A DNA stretch of 64,000 nt from Maniola hyperantus (taxonomy: Eukaryota; Arthropoda; Insecta; Lepidoptera; Nymphalidae): the NCBI RefSeq assembly GCF_902806685.2, contig NC_048556.1, positions 5,580,001 through 5,644,000 of the forward strand, read 5' to 3'. Position numbers and translations under genes: made by a program. Numbering within the stretch: position 1 is the first letter of the stretch; the number at the start of each line of letters is the position of its first letter. Of this stretch, positions 47,538 to 57,460 are shown one piece after another. The notes below the pieces were generated by a model that saw only the letters and a program-made list of their open reading frames with translations, searched no databases and was not told the DNA's origin.

Positions 47538-47706
47538 GACTGCAAGGCTTCCCGGAAATCTATCCAGTTACACTCCTGTCACGTCTGAGCTCCCAGTAAT
47601 CCTATTACGTGGCCTAGTTTACTTATAACGGATCACGGAATTATCTAATAACACTGATTTAACTTTAAATAAGGCTAGGATTAAAGTCAGTAACCTCTAG
47701 TCTTTA

Positions 47707-47900
47707 GAAAAAATAATAATAATAATAAATACACTTTATTTGCACAACCACAAGAAGGATTACATTAAAGAATAAAAAACACAGACAGAAGGAAGATACA
47801 AAAGGCGGCCTTATTACTAATTAGCGATCTCTACCAGGCCTAACCTAACCTTAAAGATTGGAAAGTATAAGGAAAATTAGACTGCAGGTGGTGTGTAATA
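47707..47900 (-). mobile_element. LINE 3' end with (ATT)n tail, antisense
   Basis: An (AAT)n run, then ACACTTTATTTGCACAACCA, AAGGCGGCCTTATTACTAAT and CTACCAGGCCTAACCTAACC. It matches 33395-33551 and 55862-55922. Confidence 0.75.
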
Positions 47901-49094
47901 TACTAATAAACATACATTCAAATAACTGATACAGAAATCCCTACTAGAGAGACCTAGAGTATGTCCAGCAGTGGATGTCGGTATAATAAACTACAGTCTG
48001 TTTATTGCGTAGGTACTAGTGGCCCGCCATCTTATGTCCATCTGAAATACAGACTAGTCTGTAACTATATACCTTTCAAATGGTGAAAGGAATTTTCAAA
48101 TCGGATAAACATCTCACTTATACCACTTATACTCACGAAAGTCGAACTCTTTCGTTTTTTTAATACAATTTTTTTATATATTATGTAGATTTCTGTAGTT
48201 TTTACATGGAGTATGCCTCCGCAAACAGTGAGGCACAAATAGCAAATATCTTATACCAAGGTAATACTTAAATGAAAAGCGAAGCCTAGCTATTTGAACA
48301 GTCTATTTTTAGTTAAATCTCTATTACGTAATCTTAACTAGAACAAATAGACAACTACGGGTCCAGCAATTACTATATTAGTACAAACGAGACAATGCCC
48401 AATTTAAACAAAAACATAACAACATCGTATTCCTTATCCGGGCGAGTCAAGGTAGCGGGCCCGCCTACCACCCACCAGCACCAGTTGCAAGTACAAATAA
48501 ATCTGGTGCAGCCCACACGTTCAATTAGACTTAAGACCACATCCTAGATGATGAAGGTAGCCTGGCGCCAGACTTAAATGCTCTTGTAATTTAAATTATT
48601 AGTTTTAGTTTAATTAAATATATCTTTGGGTACCCTTGGGTTTCTATATTATTCTCTAGGCGTCGTTACTCGTAAATTAGGTTGAAATAATACCTTCACC
48701 TTGTAATTTATTACTAAGTAGCTGTTGTCTTCTAGCTGTGTTCCCGTGGATTTTCCAAAAAAAATCTTTCATTGTATCTAAGTCTTGACAATTTACAAAC
48801 ACAAAAAAAAACAATTTGGTGCAGTTGTTTGGAACTCATGCGCGTACATACATTTCGGCGATTCATTTTTTTTTTTGTATAGATAGGATATGAAGCGCAA
48901 AGTTGTTATATGGCGCGAGATATTCTAAGATTCTATTTTTTAAGCACTCGCTTCGCTCGTCCCAAGCGTAGTGAGGGATTCAAAGGCACGCAAATAATTT
49001 TGCAGCCGTGCGTGCGAGAAAAACTACCTAAGTATTGTAGAATATGCCTGCGGATTTCCGCCTGCTGGTTTGAGCAGTGTGGTTTCTACTATAG
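47901..49094. other. No gene seen; small RTE scrap at 47933-47985
   Basis: CCCTACTAGAGAGACCTAGA then GTCCAGCAGTGGATGTCGG is an RTE 3' scrap. The 48430-48560 GC-richer stretch lacks an open frame. Confidence 0.45.
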
Positions 49095-49480
49095 GACTCA
49101 TAAGAAAGCTCAAATCGGACGATGGAGAGATGTTTGGAGTTCTACGTAATCAAATGAGGAACGAGATCCGTAGGTGAACCAGAATAACCGACAGTTCAGT
49201 GCGTTGCGAAGTTGAAGTTGCAGCAGTTGTATGGGCAGGGCACATAGTTCGAAACCGATAGACGTTGAGGTCTCATAGGTGCTAGTATGGCGACCTCACA
49301 TCGGAAAGCGCGGTGTTGGATAGCCCACCCACTAAGTATCTGGACAGACTTCATCAAACGAGTCGCAGGGAGGCGCTGGTTTCAGGCGGTGCAATACCGT
49401 GACGTGTGCAAGTCCTCACTAGAGAGCTATATCCAGAAGTAGACGTCTATCGGTTGATAATAATGATGATGACTGATGAT
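49095..49480 (+). mobile_element. RTE LINE 3' end, decayed
   Basis: AAGAAAGCTCAAATCGGACG, GGAACGAGATCCGTAGGTGA, GGGCAGGGCACATAGTTCGA, GGCGACCTCACATCGGAAAG, GAGTCGCAGGGAGGCGCTGG, then the GACGTCTATCGGTTGATAAT tail. Several frameshifts. Confidence 0.8.
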
Positions 49481-49844
49481 TATGATAAAGTCGGTCGGCC
49501 AACACTTTTGTCTCCTATAGAGCCTTTGCTTTCACAGCACATTTACGCGCGCAGTCTCGCATGCGGTATGAGTCATGTCTCACAAACGCTGCATATAATG
49601 ATTTCGTAAGCGTAGGTGGGAATGCAGAATTAAGCGCGTTTCAGCACGTGCAAAGGTCGCCGTGTGCAAAAACTCTCGCTTCAATGTCATTTCCATATTG
49701 GCGTTTCTTGCGTAAACTTATTACTTAAAAGTTTTATACCTTTTAGTTTTAAGTAGAAATTTTAAATAAAATTTTGCTTGGAAAGTGAAGATGAGGCCCC
49801 AGAACAAAGCTCCTACTTAGGTAGGTAAATGTAGCACATGTCTA
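49481..49844. other. No gene seen
   Basis: 49500-49700 is moderately GC-rich without a sustained frame. Confidence 0.45.
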
Positions 49845-50035
49845 CAGCTAAGCTGTAAGAAAGTAATGTACATGGACCTTTAGAAGGAGATAGCAGGTTT
49901 GTAGAGCGTTGTCTCTTTCGTTGAGACTGACAAAACGTCATATAGGTATGAGTGACAGAGACAACACTCTACAAAGCCGAAATGTCATTCTAAGGGCCGA
50001 TGCACATTACTTTCTGCAGCGTACTGTACCTGCTA
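49845..50035. repeat. AGTACGCxGCAGAAAGTAATGT MITE, copy 2
   Basis: AAGTAATGTACATGGACCTT at the left is complemented by GGGCCGATGCACATTACTTT at the right. The interior TAGAGCGTTGTCTCTTTCGT and GACGTT-type motifs match 42190-42360. Confidence 0.75.
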
Positions 50036-50174
50036 AGTAGTCTGATAAAAATTAAAGCTTATTTCTTCACTGTAGATTTTAGGTACCTACCTACCTACTA
50101 TTACTCGTCACCCGCCCCGACTTCGCCCCGGTTGAACAACATTATGTATCTAAGCCTATGTCCATCTGGAATAA

Positions 50175-50455
50175 TTTGCCTTTTTAAAGATGAAAGAATT
50201 CTCAGGCATGTCAAAGGTTTTCTCACGATGTTTTCCTGCACCTTAAATCAAGTAGGGCCTTCTCGCCTATAGCCATGGACTTATCCTACTTCATCATGAT
50301 CAACCTATTACCATCCCACTACTGAGCCGGGTCTCCTCTCAGAGAAACGCGTACCTACCTAGTGCGCAATCTTGCCAATCCGCATAAGGTCAGCGTGGCA
50401 GACTATGGCCTAAACCCTTCTCACTCAGAGAGGAGACCCGGCTCAGTAGTTATCC
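50175..50455. mobile_element. tRNA-headed SINE fragments forming an inverted pair
   Basis: 50205-50250 is antisense SINE body (TTTCTCACGATGTTTTCCTG). 50285-50455 contains CTACTGAGCCGGGTCTCCTC and its complement GAGGAGACCCGGCTCAGTAG around a SINE 3' body. Confidence 0.65.
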
Positions 50456-50904
50456 TACTTATAACAAATAAATTATAATACAACTATTCATTAATTATTC
50501 TGAAAAGAGGAAAGTAAGAGGTTCCAACTTTTACAAACTTACTTTGTTATAGAGCTCTTGGAATCCTCCGGCAGACCAACAAATATGAGTGTGGACGACA
50601 TTGCACTACAAAACACAAATGTCACTAAAATTTCGCACAAAAACCGAATAAATTCACGTTACTAAAGCTGAAACGAATAATAACAAACTCACACTAAAAT
50701 TTAATAATAACGTCTGTCAAAATACATTCAAAATACTTCTTTTTAAATATTATACGTGCCAGTTTGTGCGAGATTATAAAGCGAACTGTGGCACTTTAAT
50801 GTTTATGGCAAAATTGTGATGTGGGCGAATTGCAAGTAGGTGGTCGACTTGGCCTCAGATGGCAGTTATTATTGTGAAATATGATTTCCCTGTGTGGACC
50901 CATG
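50456..50904. other. No gene seen
   Basis: AT-rich without coding signal. Confidence 0.5.
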
Positions 50905-51240
50905 AGAGCCAGACCTTTGTTATTTTATAAAAGCTGAAAGTTTCTCCGCGCGTTGTCCCCAAAACCTTAAACTTTAATATGTCTTGGGCAGGGACTTGCC
51001 ACGATACTAAAGTGTCTGGCAACGCATGATTGGATTTCTAATACTATTCCGAAGAAAATATTTAAAAAATTGACTCAGCTATACTTTGATGAAAGATTTT
51101 ATACGTCTTTATTACCTACCTGTTATCTGCCAAAGTCACCATGATCCAAAATTCACAGAGAAACTTTTAACTTTCAGAGAGAGAGCTTTTATAAATAACG
51201 TCACGGGCTCCCTCTCTATTGTTCTTAAATTCGTCAATAA
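50905..51240. repeat. Fold-back element related to 1501-1972, internally rearranged
   Basis: TATTTTATAAAAGCTGAAAG and TTTCTCCGCGCGTTGTCCCC match the left arm; GAAAGATTTTATACGTCTTT, CTGTTATCTGCCAAAGTCAC match the right arm, with a shortened middle. Confidence 0.75.
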
Positions 51241-51358
51241 ATTAATATTTGAAAATCTTTTCCGTGCAAATGTATTATGTAGCTCTAACTTCTAGAACAG
51301 TGATGTCATCTTATAAATGAGCTCTAATCGTAATGTTTCATGTAACTATAATAATATA

Positions 51359-51510
51359 GCCTCAATAGCTCAACGGTTAAGGGGCGGACTGAAATTCAAA
51401 AGGTCAGCGGTTCAAACCCCACCCGTTGCCCTATTGTCGTACCCACTTCTAGCACAAGCTTTACGCTTAGTTAGAGAGAAAGGGAATATATTTGGATGTT
51501 CTTGAAATCC
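51359..51510 (+). mobile_element. SINE with tRNA-Phe-like head
   Basis: GCCTCAATAGCTCAACGGTT, GACTGAAATTCAAAAGGTCA and GCGGTTCAAACCCC line up with eukaryotic tRNA-Phe (GACTGAAGATCTAAAGGTC, GGTTCAATCCC). The body continues CACAAGCTTTACGCTTAGTT, as in the antisense copy at 29120-29298. Confidence 0.8.
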
Positions 51511-52136
51511 TGCGATACCAAAATCGCGAAACGATTTTATTGTGTAACATACGCCATGAAGACGTTCACACTGAAATCCGTAGGTATGCAGGAGGCGCGC
51601 TCTCAGTTTAAAGGGCTTCATGCAATTCTTTGTAGAACAAATCTACACGAGTACGCGCGCATTCAGTGTGATGACCTGCCATGCAATTACCACTACGATT
51701 CATAAGTGCGCTATCAAAGATGTTTTAAAATGAAGAATCCACACGATGCGTTGCGTCGGCGATGCGCGTCATCCTACATAGAAATTACTATAATATGCTC
51801 ACCCTGCTACATGATGTAGGATATAGTTACCCGTTACGACGTCTTTCGGCGCCGCACCGCAACGCACGCGCAACGGATGGGACCAGAGGAGATGAGGTGA
51901 GGAGGGGTGATGCGATGCAACTGCAATTGCTCTCGTTTCCATTCATTTTAATCATCATGACAGTTTCACTTTCAACACATCAACACAGTTTCTGTAGGTA
52001 TAACTTTGATAGCTCTTATAAGTTGTACCTACTATTTGAAAATATCGAATCAGAGTTACAAAATAATACAAGGTAGCGGTTGGCCCGGTTTATTTGTTGC
52101 CCAGTGTACCAGTGATAAGCATATTATATCAAACTG
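51511..52136. other. No gene seen
   Basis: The 104-codon + frame at 51762-52076 has no recognisable domain and crosses composition changes. A GC-richer spot lies at 51840-51920. Confidence 0.4.
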
Positions 52137-52680
52137 CCTCGTTGGTGGACCAAGTTATGTGGTTAGCATGTTCGACTGCAGATGACGAGAACCTAAGTTC
52201 GATTCCCGGGTCGGGCCAAAAATAGTTAGGTATTGGATTTTTCTGTTAAGAAATTTTCAATTCAAACTAGGCCGGATTTATGTAGTTCTTCAGTGCTTCA
52301 CCCCGTGCCTCGGAGAGCACGTTAAACCGTCGTTACGTCGCCTGATCTTTCACCGGTCATGTCGGATTCCCATCACAACGGGCTATGAGAGTGAGGGAAT
52401 AGAGAGTTTTTGCGCACACTCTTGTGCACTATTATACAGTGCGACAAGGCTCTCTTGGCACTTGAATGACATTGACAGGGGGGCGCTGTTGGAGAACAAA
52501 GCTTGAACAAAGGCTTAGAATGTTCAAACAAAAACAAAGGCGACTTTGTAGTTCATTTTCGCCACACGCCAAGATAGCCTTGTCGCACTGTTACTCCTGC
52601 GCAGTTGGTTGATCTGTATGGAGATTGGCCGCCGTGGCCGAAATTCGGTCGGGGACTCGGGAGGATATTATTATTATTAA
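52137..52680 (+). mobile_element. Third tRNA-headed SINE family, split by a MITE
   Basis: The head TGCCTCGTTGGTGGACCAAG ... GTTCGATTCCCGGGTCGGGC is tRNA-like; the body runs GTGCCTCGGAGAGCACGTTA, AACCGTCGTTACGTCGCCTG to CGCACACTCTTGTGCAC at 52430. It resumes at 52592 with CTCCTGCGCAGTTGGTTGAT and GGCCGCCGTGGCCGAAATTC and ends in (ATT)n. Confidence 0.8.
52436..52591. repeat. ACAGTGCGACAAGGC MITE nested in a SINE
   Basis: The ends ACAGTGCGACAAGGCTCTCT and AGATAGCCTTGTCGCACTGT are inverted repeats of about 24 bp with one or two mismatches. The interior GGGGGGCGCTGTTGGAGAAC matches the copy at 20381-20517 in reverse complement. Confidence 0.88.
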
Positions 52681-53389
52681 TCTTCGTTGGTTCTTCTTAT
52701 GTCTGCACTCGGCTGAAAATTGAAAGCCAGTTTTGACTCTTGGCAGTTGGCACCAGGCATTTTAACTTTTTTAAAGTATCATCCGCCATATCAATGTGAT
52801 TTTAAATTTTCTACGCCTTACCGGGCTTGAATAGCCCAATGGAGCAAGGAATGCTTAGCTTAAAATATTATGTTATGATCTGTGAATAGATCCATAATAA
52901 TATTAATATGGGTCATTGGGTCTATATTACAGACCCATATTATGTCGCATATATAACAATGTTACCCATCTCGACTGTGATACTTAATGTGGATTTGGAA
53001 TTTGTTGGAATGAGTTCCATAGTTTATGCTCTAAGATTTTCAACATAGTTTGTACCTAGTTTGTGGTAATTTGTAAACCTTTTTATAATGTTGCCAACTT
53101 AGTGCTTTAGACCTACCAGATCCAGTGCATTGTTTTGATATTTTAGTACTTTGAATTTAACTTTAGTGCCTAGTGTGAAGCAAAAAATTTTAAGTTGATA
53201 CGTTTTAAATTTCTAGTTAATATATTTCTACATGACCTTAAATATGTTATTATCTTATAAACATGACTTACATTTTTTTTAAATTTGCCAACATTTTCCA
53301 TGATAATTATGATTTGGTACCCGCACAAAACCAGTAGTTTTATTATGGTTTCCACCATTTAGCTCTTTTTTAACAAAATATAACATCTT
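52681..53389. other. No gene seen
   Basis: AT-rich upstream region of the ING gene without repeats I can name. Confidence 0.5.
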
Positions 53390-53567
53390 TGCATTTTTGA
53401 GATTGTTCTAGTGCATTTTTTGTAACGCAGTTGGCAACACTGTATAGTTTTGACTTTTGTTGACGGCTTGAAAATTGAAATTGTAATAACTTGTTATTCG
53501 CTTTGAAAGTAAATTAAATATCATTTCTCAATTAAACTATAATGAAACCTGTGTAAAATCTATAACC
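53390..53567 (+). promoter_or_regulatory. Probable ING core promoter and 5' UTR
   Basis: No TATA box sits at a suitable distance from the start codon. TGGCAACACTG at 53432-53442 resembles the Drosophila housekeeping core element Motif 1 (consensus YGGTCACACTR), found close to start sites of TATA-less genes. A short upstream ORF lies at 53542-53556. The transcription start cannot be placed exactly without 5' end data. Confidence 0.4.
53542..53556 (+). other. Upstream ORF (MKPV, stop) in the ING leader
   Basis: ATG AAA CCT GTG TAA ends 11 bases before the ING start codon. Its ATG has A at -3, so it could be recognised. If the leader includes it, it would force reinitiation or leaky scanning. 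The sequence is certain; inclusion in the mRNA is inferred. Confidence 0.5.
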
Positions 53568-53703
53568 ATGTTGAACCAAACTTCGACGGAAGCTTTGCTT
53601 TCGGCCACTTACGTTGAAAATTACTTGGATTGCGTGGAAAATCTGCCCAATGACCTGCAAAGACATTTATCGCGTATGCGAGAATTAGACGTGACTTATA
53701 GAG
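53568..53703 (+). CDS. Ing1: ING exon 1 (start codon, residues 1-45)
   Basis: This exon begins at an ATG with A at -3 and encodes MLNQTSTEALLSATYVENYL and the start of the ING domain. It ends one base into codon 46, with donor GTAATATG. No other in-frame ATG lies upstream without an intervening stop, and the family's conserved YVENYLDCVE begins at residue 15, so this start fits. Confidence 0.93.
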
Positions 53704-56700
53704 GTAATATGAACAACATCTAACATTTGTAACTTATATTTTACAACTACACACCTTTCCAAGTAAATTCTATCTCGCACAAACTATGAAATCATGTTAA
53801 TTTGTTGTGTTGACATTCGCTCATTTGGCCATTTTATACGCATTTTTTGTCCCAAGCGTGACTTTAGAACGGCTTTATGGACAAATTCGAAGTAATCCTA
53901 CATCGATTTTATCATGGCTTCATATTGTGCATGATTTCATTCAGTGTTATGAAAATGTATAACAACTTTTTTCACTGTTTATGTACAAAAAATGTAATGT
54001 TTTTTTTAGTTTATCTTCATATTATTCTCACATAAATTGATAATTAACAAAATTTTAATATTAAAAAGTATCTTAATTAAAGTTTTTTTTTTTCTCTTTT
54101 TGATACAGAATGCCTCCGAGATGCTGAAACACACTTGGCAGTATGCATAGGGAGTAACACGGAAGAGCGTCGTCGCGGAAGGGCGGCAATACGCTTGCAA
54201 ACTGCTCTAGTAGCTGCACAAGAGATAGGCGATGAAAAACTGCAAGTGGTACAGCTCCTGCAAGATCTTATCGACAATAAGCAACGTTCACTAGATGGCG
54301 ATCATAAGAAACTCGGTAAGTGTTATGACAGCTTCCATAAGACTCAGATATATTTATTCCATGCAAAATAATAAGCTCCATTGGAATACTGAGTGATGTA
54401 GCTATTTTGTTTTGAGTGTTTAGGAGATACATAGGAGAACCAAGGTCACTAACATAGCCCAAACTATTAGCAAGCTGAAGTGGTAGTGGGCAGGTCATGC
54501 CTGTCGCAGAGGCGATGGCCATTGGAGCTGAAAAATCCCTGATAGGAGACAGTGTATAAACAAGCATAGTGTGGGACACCCTCCAGCATGATGGAATGAC
54601 AAAAAAATTATTTTGTTTGCTGGCGGGAAGTTGAGGACTGGGTGTAACGGCGCTCTTTAGGGAAGGCCCTATGTCAAACAGTAGTCTGATGAACAGGCTG
54701 ATGATGATGATAAGTGTTTATTTGCTCTTTACAGCTCTTTGCTCTGTAGTCCACTTCTTTTATTGTTTTGAATAAATAAACATTTTGTTTCTTTTAGTTT
54801 CCTGTCTGGAAGTAAACACTAATGGTGCAACAAAAGAAGCGTCTCCACCCCAAGTGCCCGAGGCTCGTGCAGTGGAGAAGGAACCTGTCACACAGCCAGT
54901 GCAACCACAGCATGTGCCTCCTCCTCCTCCACCACCAGAGAGACCCATCGAGAAGGAAAAGGAAAAGACAGAAAAGGATAAATCTGGAGGTAAAGATATC
55001 AGGTTTACTTTTTTTCTCTGCATCGTATTCCTCATTGTTGAGGATTCTTACCCCTTCCCATTAGTCACATTGCAGGAGTTGTTCTTGGGATGATAATATT
55101 ATGGTAGGTTCCCAAATAGTTCTGCATACAACTTAACAAATAGGTTTTTTGACTCTTAGGTTTTACAATTATTATTTATCAGATCTTAGTAATAACAACT
55201 AGAGGTGCTCATCCGCATCAATTAATGCGAAGCTATCATGGATGGTGATTCATATTTAAAACGAGTAACAACCTGCGAAGAAAGTGGGTGGGGGCCAGAG
55301 TGACGTGTGCCTCGCGCGTTATTGCTAGTTGATTAGAATCTAATCATAAAATTATAATGCATATTTATTTCTACAGGAGGTATATCAGGCTCACTTTATA
55401 GAAATAGAAAGAATTTTTATTCAAAAACATTTACAAGTCGCAATTGTCAATTAGTCAATTATTTATTAGTCAATTATTACTTTATTTGCCATGTAAATCA
55501 TTACTGCTCCAATGTTCTTTGATATAGTTCTTTGCTCAGGTAGCAAGCATCATTTCCATCCATTTTACTGAAATTTTCTAATTGAGATTTTCTAATTTTC
55601 CTCTTCAACAATTTTGTTGGTTGTTATTAAATTGTAAGCAGATTTTGCGCTTTTCTCCATCCACCACCCCACGATAGATAGGGGTATATAGACTATAGTT
55701 TCAGACACGTGTTTATTGCCTAGGTGAGCGGTGGTCGAAGCGCGCGCGGCGCTCGCGCACAACAGCAGGCGCGGCGACCGACGGCGCGGACTCCAGCGAG
55801 CGCGACAGCGAGCGACATACGCACAACACGCAACACAAGAAAGGTATACTACATTATTTACTTAATGTAATGTAATCCTTCTTGTGATTGTGCAAATAAA
55901 GTGTATTTATTATTATTATTATCTCGATATATCTACTCTCACGCCCGTGTACAAAATAGATACATATAAAAGCCAAAAGAGTTATAATATACTTACATAC
56001 ACAAAAATAAATAAACCTACATAAACATTATATACATACATATTTGTACCGGGCGGAGGATTACACCCCGGCAGGGGAGACCAAACGGCCGAGGGTCAGG
56101 GCGACAGGTGAAGAAATCGGCGGACTATCCTAGTCGTGTCGGTCCAGCAAGACCGCTTTTTGCATCTTGGCTGCGAGCGAACTGCCACGGAACCCCAGTC
56201 GCCTCAGATGGTGAGCGAGGCTGACTGGGATCAACCCATTCGCAGATATGACGATTGGGATGATTTCAGTGGACTCCACATGCCACATGTCGGAAACCTC
56301 GTGAGCCAGATCGAGATACTTGCGCTTTTTCTCCGTCTCAGCTCTCACGAGGTTCTTGTCATACGGAATGGTGATGTCCACCAAAAACACCCTCGACTGT
56401 GCCCGGCTTGTGTGTTATTATTATTATTATTTTTTTTTAGGGTTCCGTACCTCAAAAGAAACCCCTTTAGGATCACTTCTTTGTCTGTCTGTCTGTCTGT
56501 CTGTCTGTTCGTCTGTCTGTCGTGTCTGTCAAGAAAACCTATAGGGTACTTCCCTTTGACCTAAAATCATGAAATTTGGTAGGTAGGTCTTATAGCCATA
56601 GCACAAGTAAAGGAATAAAACTGAAAACCGTGGATTTGCAGTTACATCACACAAAAAATGTGTTAATGAACAAATAATTAGTATTTTTAATTTTCAAAGT

Positions 56701-57460
56701 AACTGTACCAAGTGGGGTATCATATGAAGGGGCTTTACCTGTATATTCTAAAACAGATTTGTATTTATTTTTATGCATTATAGTTTTTGGTTTATCATGC
56801 ACAATGTCGAAAAAAATACCCGAGTATGGAACCCTCAGTGTGTGAGTGGAGTGGAAAATTGTAAAGTAAATATAAGTAAATATTATGTGAATAGTTACTT
56901 ATATTTACTATACAATTTTTCAAAATGTCATATGTTTACTTTTTGTTTAATATCATTTATTATGTAATTTATTTTTAAAATGCTATAATTTGACTTTTTG
57001 ATCATGTGATGGCCAATATTCCTTTATTGCCATCCCTTTCTTGGTACACTACAGTGAATAAATCTATCCTTCTTACATTTTGGCTTGGTTCTGTTCTCTC
57101 AAAATCAACACTTTATGACACATAATTTTATTTACAGGCATGGGTAAAAAGAAAAAACGCAAAGCGCGCCAAACAGCGCAGCGCTCGGAAACCCCGCCCG
57201 AGGAAGCGGACGCGATCGACCCCGACGAGCCGCGCTACTGCCTGTGCGACCAGATCTCATTCGGCGAGATGATCCTCTGCGACAACGACCTCTGTCCTAT
57301 AGAATGGTTCCACTTCTCCTGCGTCTCGCTAACCACCAAGCCCAAGGGCAGGTGGTTCTGTCCCAAGTGCCGCGGCGACCGACCCAACGTCATGAAACCT
57401 AAAGGACAGTTCCTCAAAGAACTAGAACGGTATAATAGGGAAAAGGAGGAGAAGGCATAG
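53568..57460 (+). CDS. Ing1: Inhibitor of growth protein (ING1/ING2 class), five exons, complete
   Basis: Exons are 53568-53703, 54109-54315, 54798-54989, 55724-55843 and 57138-57460; all introns are GT...AG and every junction is phase 1. The joined CDS is 978 nt, 325 residues, stop TAG. Residues 15-41 (YVENYLDCVENLPNDLQRHL onward) and exon 2 (through LVAAQEIGDEKLQ) match the ING N-terminal helical domain. Exon 3 is a Pro/Lys/Glu linker with seven prolines at 155-161. Basic clusters KRARRSR (184-190) and KKKKRKAR (222-229) look like nuclear localisation signals. The PHD finger has C253, C255, C266, C271, H277, C280, C293 and C296, with Y252 and W275 in the H3K4me3-cage positions known for ING2. 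The C-terminal ERYNR resembles the ING1/2 polybasic tail. Family role: reader subunit of Sin3/HDAC-type chromatin complexes. At 325 residues it is longer than vertebrate ING1/2 (about 280), mostly through the linker. Class assignment is firm; Ing1 versus Ing2 naming is by insect convention. Confidence 0.95.
53704..54108 (+). other. ING intron 1
   Basis: GT...AG intron of 405 bases with a long pyrimidine tract before the acceptor. I see no repeat or other feature in it. Confidence 0.85.
54109..54315 (+). CDS. Ing1: ING exon 2 (residues 46-114, rest of the ING N-terminal domain)
   Basis: The acceptor TTTTTGATACAG follows a T-rich tract of about 20 bases; the donor is GTAAGTGT. The exon is 207 nt, phase 1 at both ends. 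It encodes ECLRDAETHLAVCIG, an Arg-rich turn, then LQTALVAAQEIGDEKLQVVQ, which matches the conserved GDEK block of ING1/2. The ING domain is predicted to form helices that bind the HDAC complex. Confidence 0.94.
54430..54716 (+). mobile_element. RTE-type LINE 3' fragment in ING intron 2
   Basis: The + strand retains the remnant of the LKW-WAGH block (AAGCTGAAGTGG then GTGGGCAGGTCAT) of RTE reverse transcriptases and ends in GATGATGATGAT, the 3' tail of this family. Frame is lost in several places. It lies in the same orientation as ING. Confidence 0.7.
54798..54989 (+). CDS. Ing1: ING exon 3 (residues 115-178, proline/charged linker)
   Basis: The acceptor is TTTGTTTCTTTTAG and the donor GTAAAGAT. 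The exon is 192 nt, phase 1 at both ends. It encodes a low-complexity linker with VPPPPPPPERPIEKEKEK, rich in Pro, Lys and Glu. The linker is the least conserved part of ING proteins, so the exon is called from frame continuity and splice sites rather than similarity. Confidence 0.88.
55724..55843 (+). CDS. Ing1: ING exon 4 (residues 179-218, basic nuclear-localisation region)
   Basis: The acceptor is TTTATTGCCTAG and the donor GTATACTA. The exon is 120 nt, phase 1 at both ends, and much more GC-rich than its introns. It encodes GERWSKRARRSRTTAG followed by an Asp/Ser/Glu/Arg stretch. KRARRSR corresponds to the KRSRRQR-type nuclear localisation segment seen in ING1/2 proteins. Confidence 0.9.
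55862..55922 (+). mobile_element. LINE 3'-end fragment with (ATT)n tail, start of ING intron 4
   Basis: It contains TGTAATCCTTCTTGTGATTG, then GCAAATAAAGTGTATTTATT and an (ATT)n tail. It is the same 3' end as the reverse-oriented copy at 47707-47900. Confidence 0.65.
55930..56418 (-). mobile_element. 3' end of a non-LTR retrotransposon (nuclease-like C-terminal domain) in ING intron 4
   Basis: The - strand reads VDITIPYDKNLVRAETEKKR, KYLDLAHEVSDMWHVEST, then IIPIVISANGLIPVSLAHHL and KMQKAVLLDRHD, followed by stops and an AT-rich 3' UTR. The D-I-x-P / K-Y-x-D-L / P-I-V-x-x-x-x-G pattern is familiar from C-terminal regions of insect LINEs thought to carry a restriction-like nuclease fold. The upstream RT is missing. 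Clade assignment is an inference. Confidence 0.6.
56439..56836 (+). repeat. GTTCCGTACC repeat, near full length, in ING intron 4
   Basis: It starts AGGGTTCCGTACCTCAAAAG, has the (TGTC)n tract and AATCATGAAATTTGGTAGG, and ends near GGAACCCTCAGTG. Same family as the copies at 432-920, 33580-34007 and 41515-41880. Confidence 0.85.
57138..57460 (+). CDS. Ing1: ING exon 5 (residues 219-325, PHD finger and C-terminus)
   Basis: The acceptor is TTTATTTACAG. The exon encodes GMGKKKKRKARQ, the DPDEPRYCLCDQ entry into the PHD finger, the full C4HC3 zinc ligand set, PKGRWFCPKCRGD and a short charged tail ending EEKA. The stop TAG is at 57458-57460. This is the most conserved part of the gene and on its own identifies it as ING. 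Confidence 0.96.

Noticed and set aside
51762..52076. 104-codon + frame
   Set aside because: No recognisable domain and uneven composition; no splice or promoter context.
54268..54579. 103-codon - strand frame opposite ING exon 2
   Set aside because: Shadow of the exon and of the RTE scrap in intron 2.
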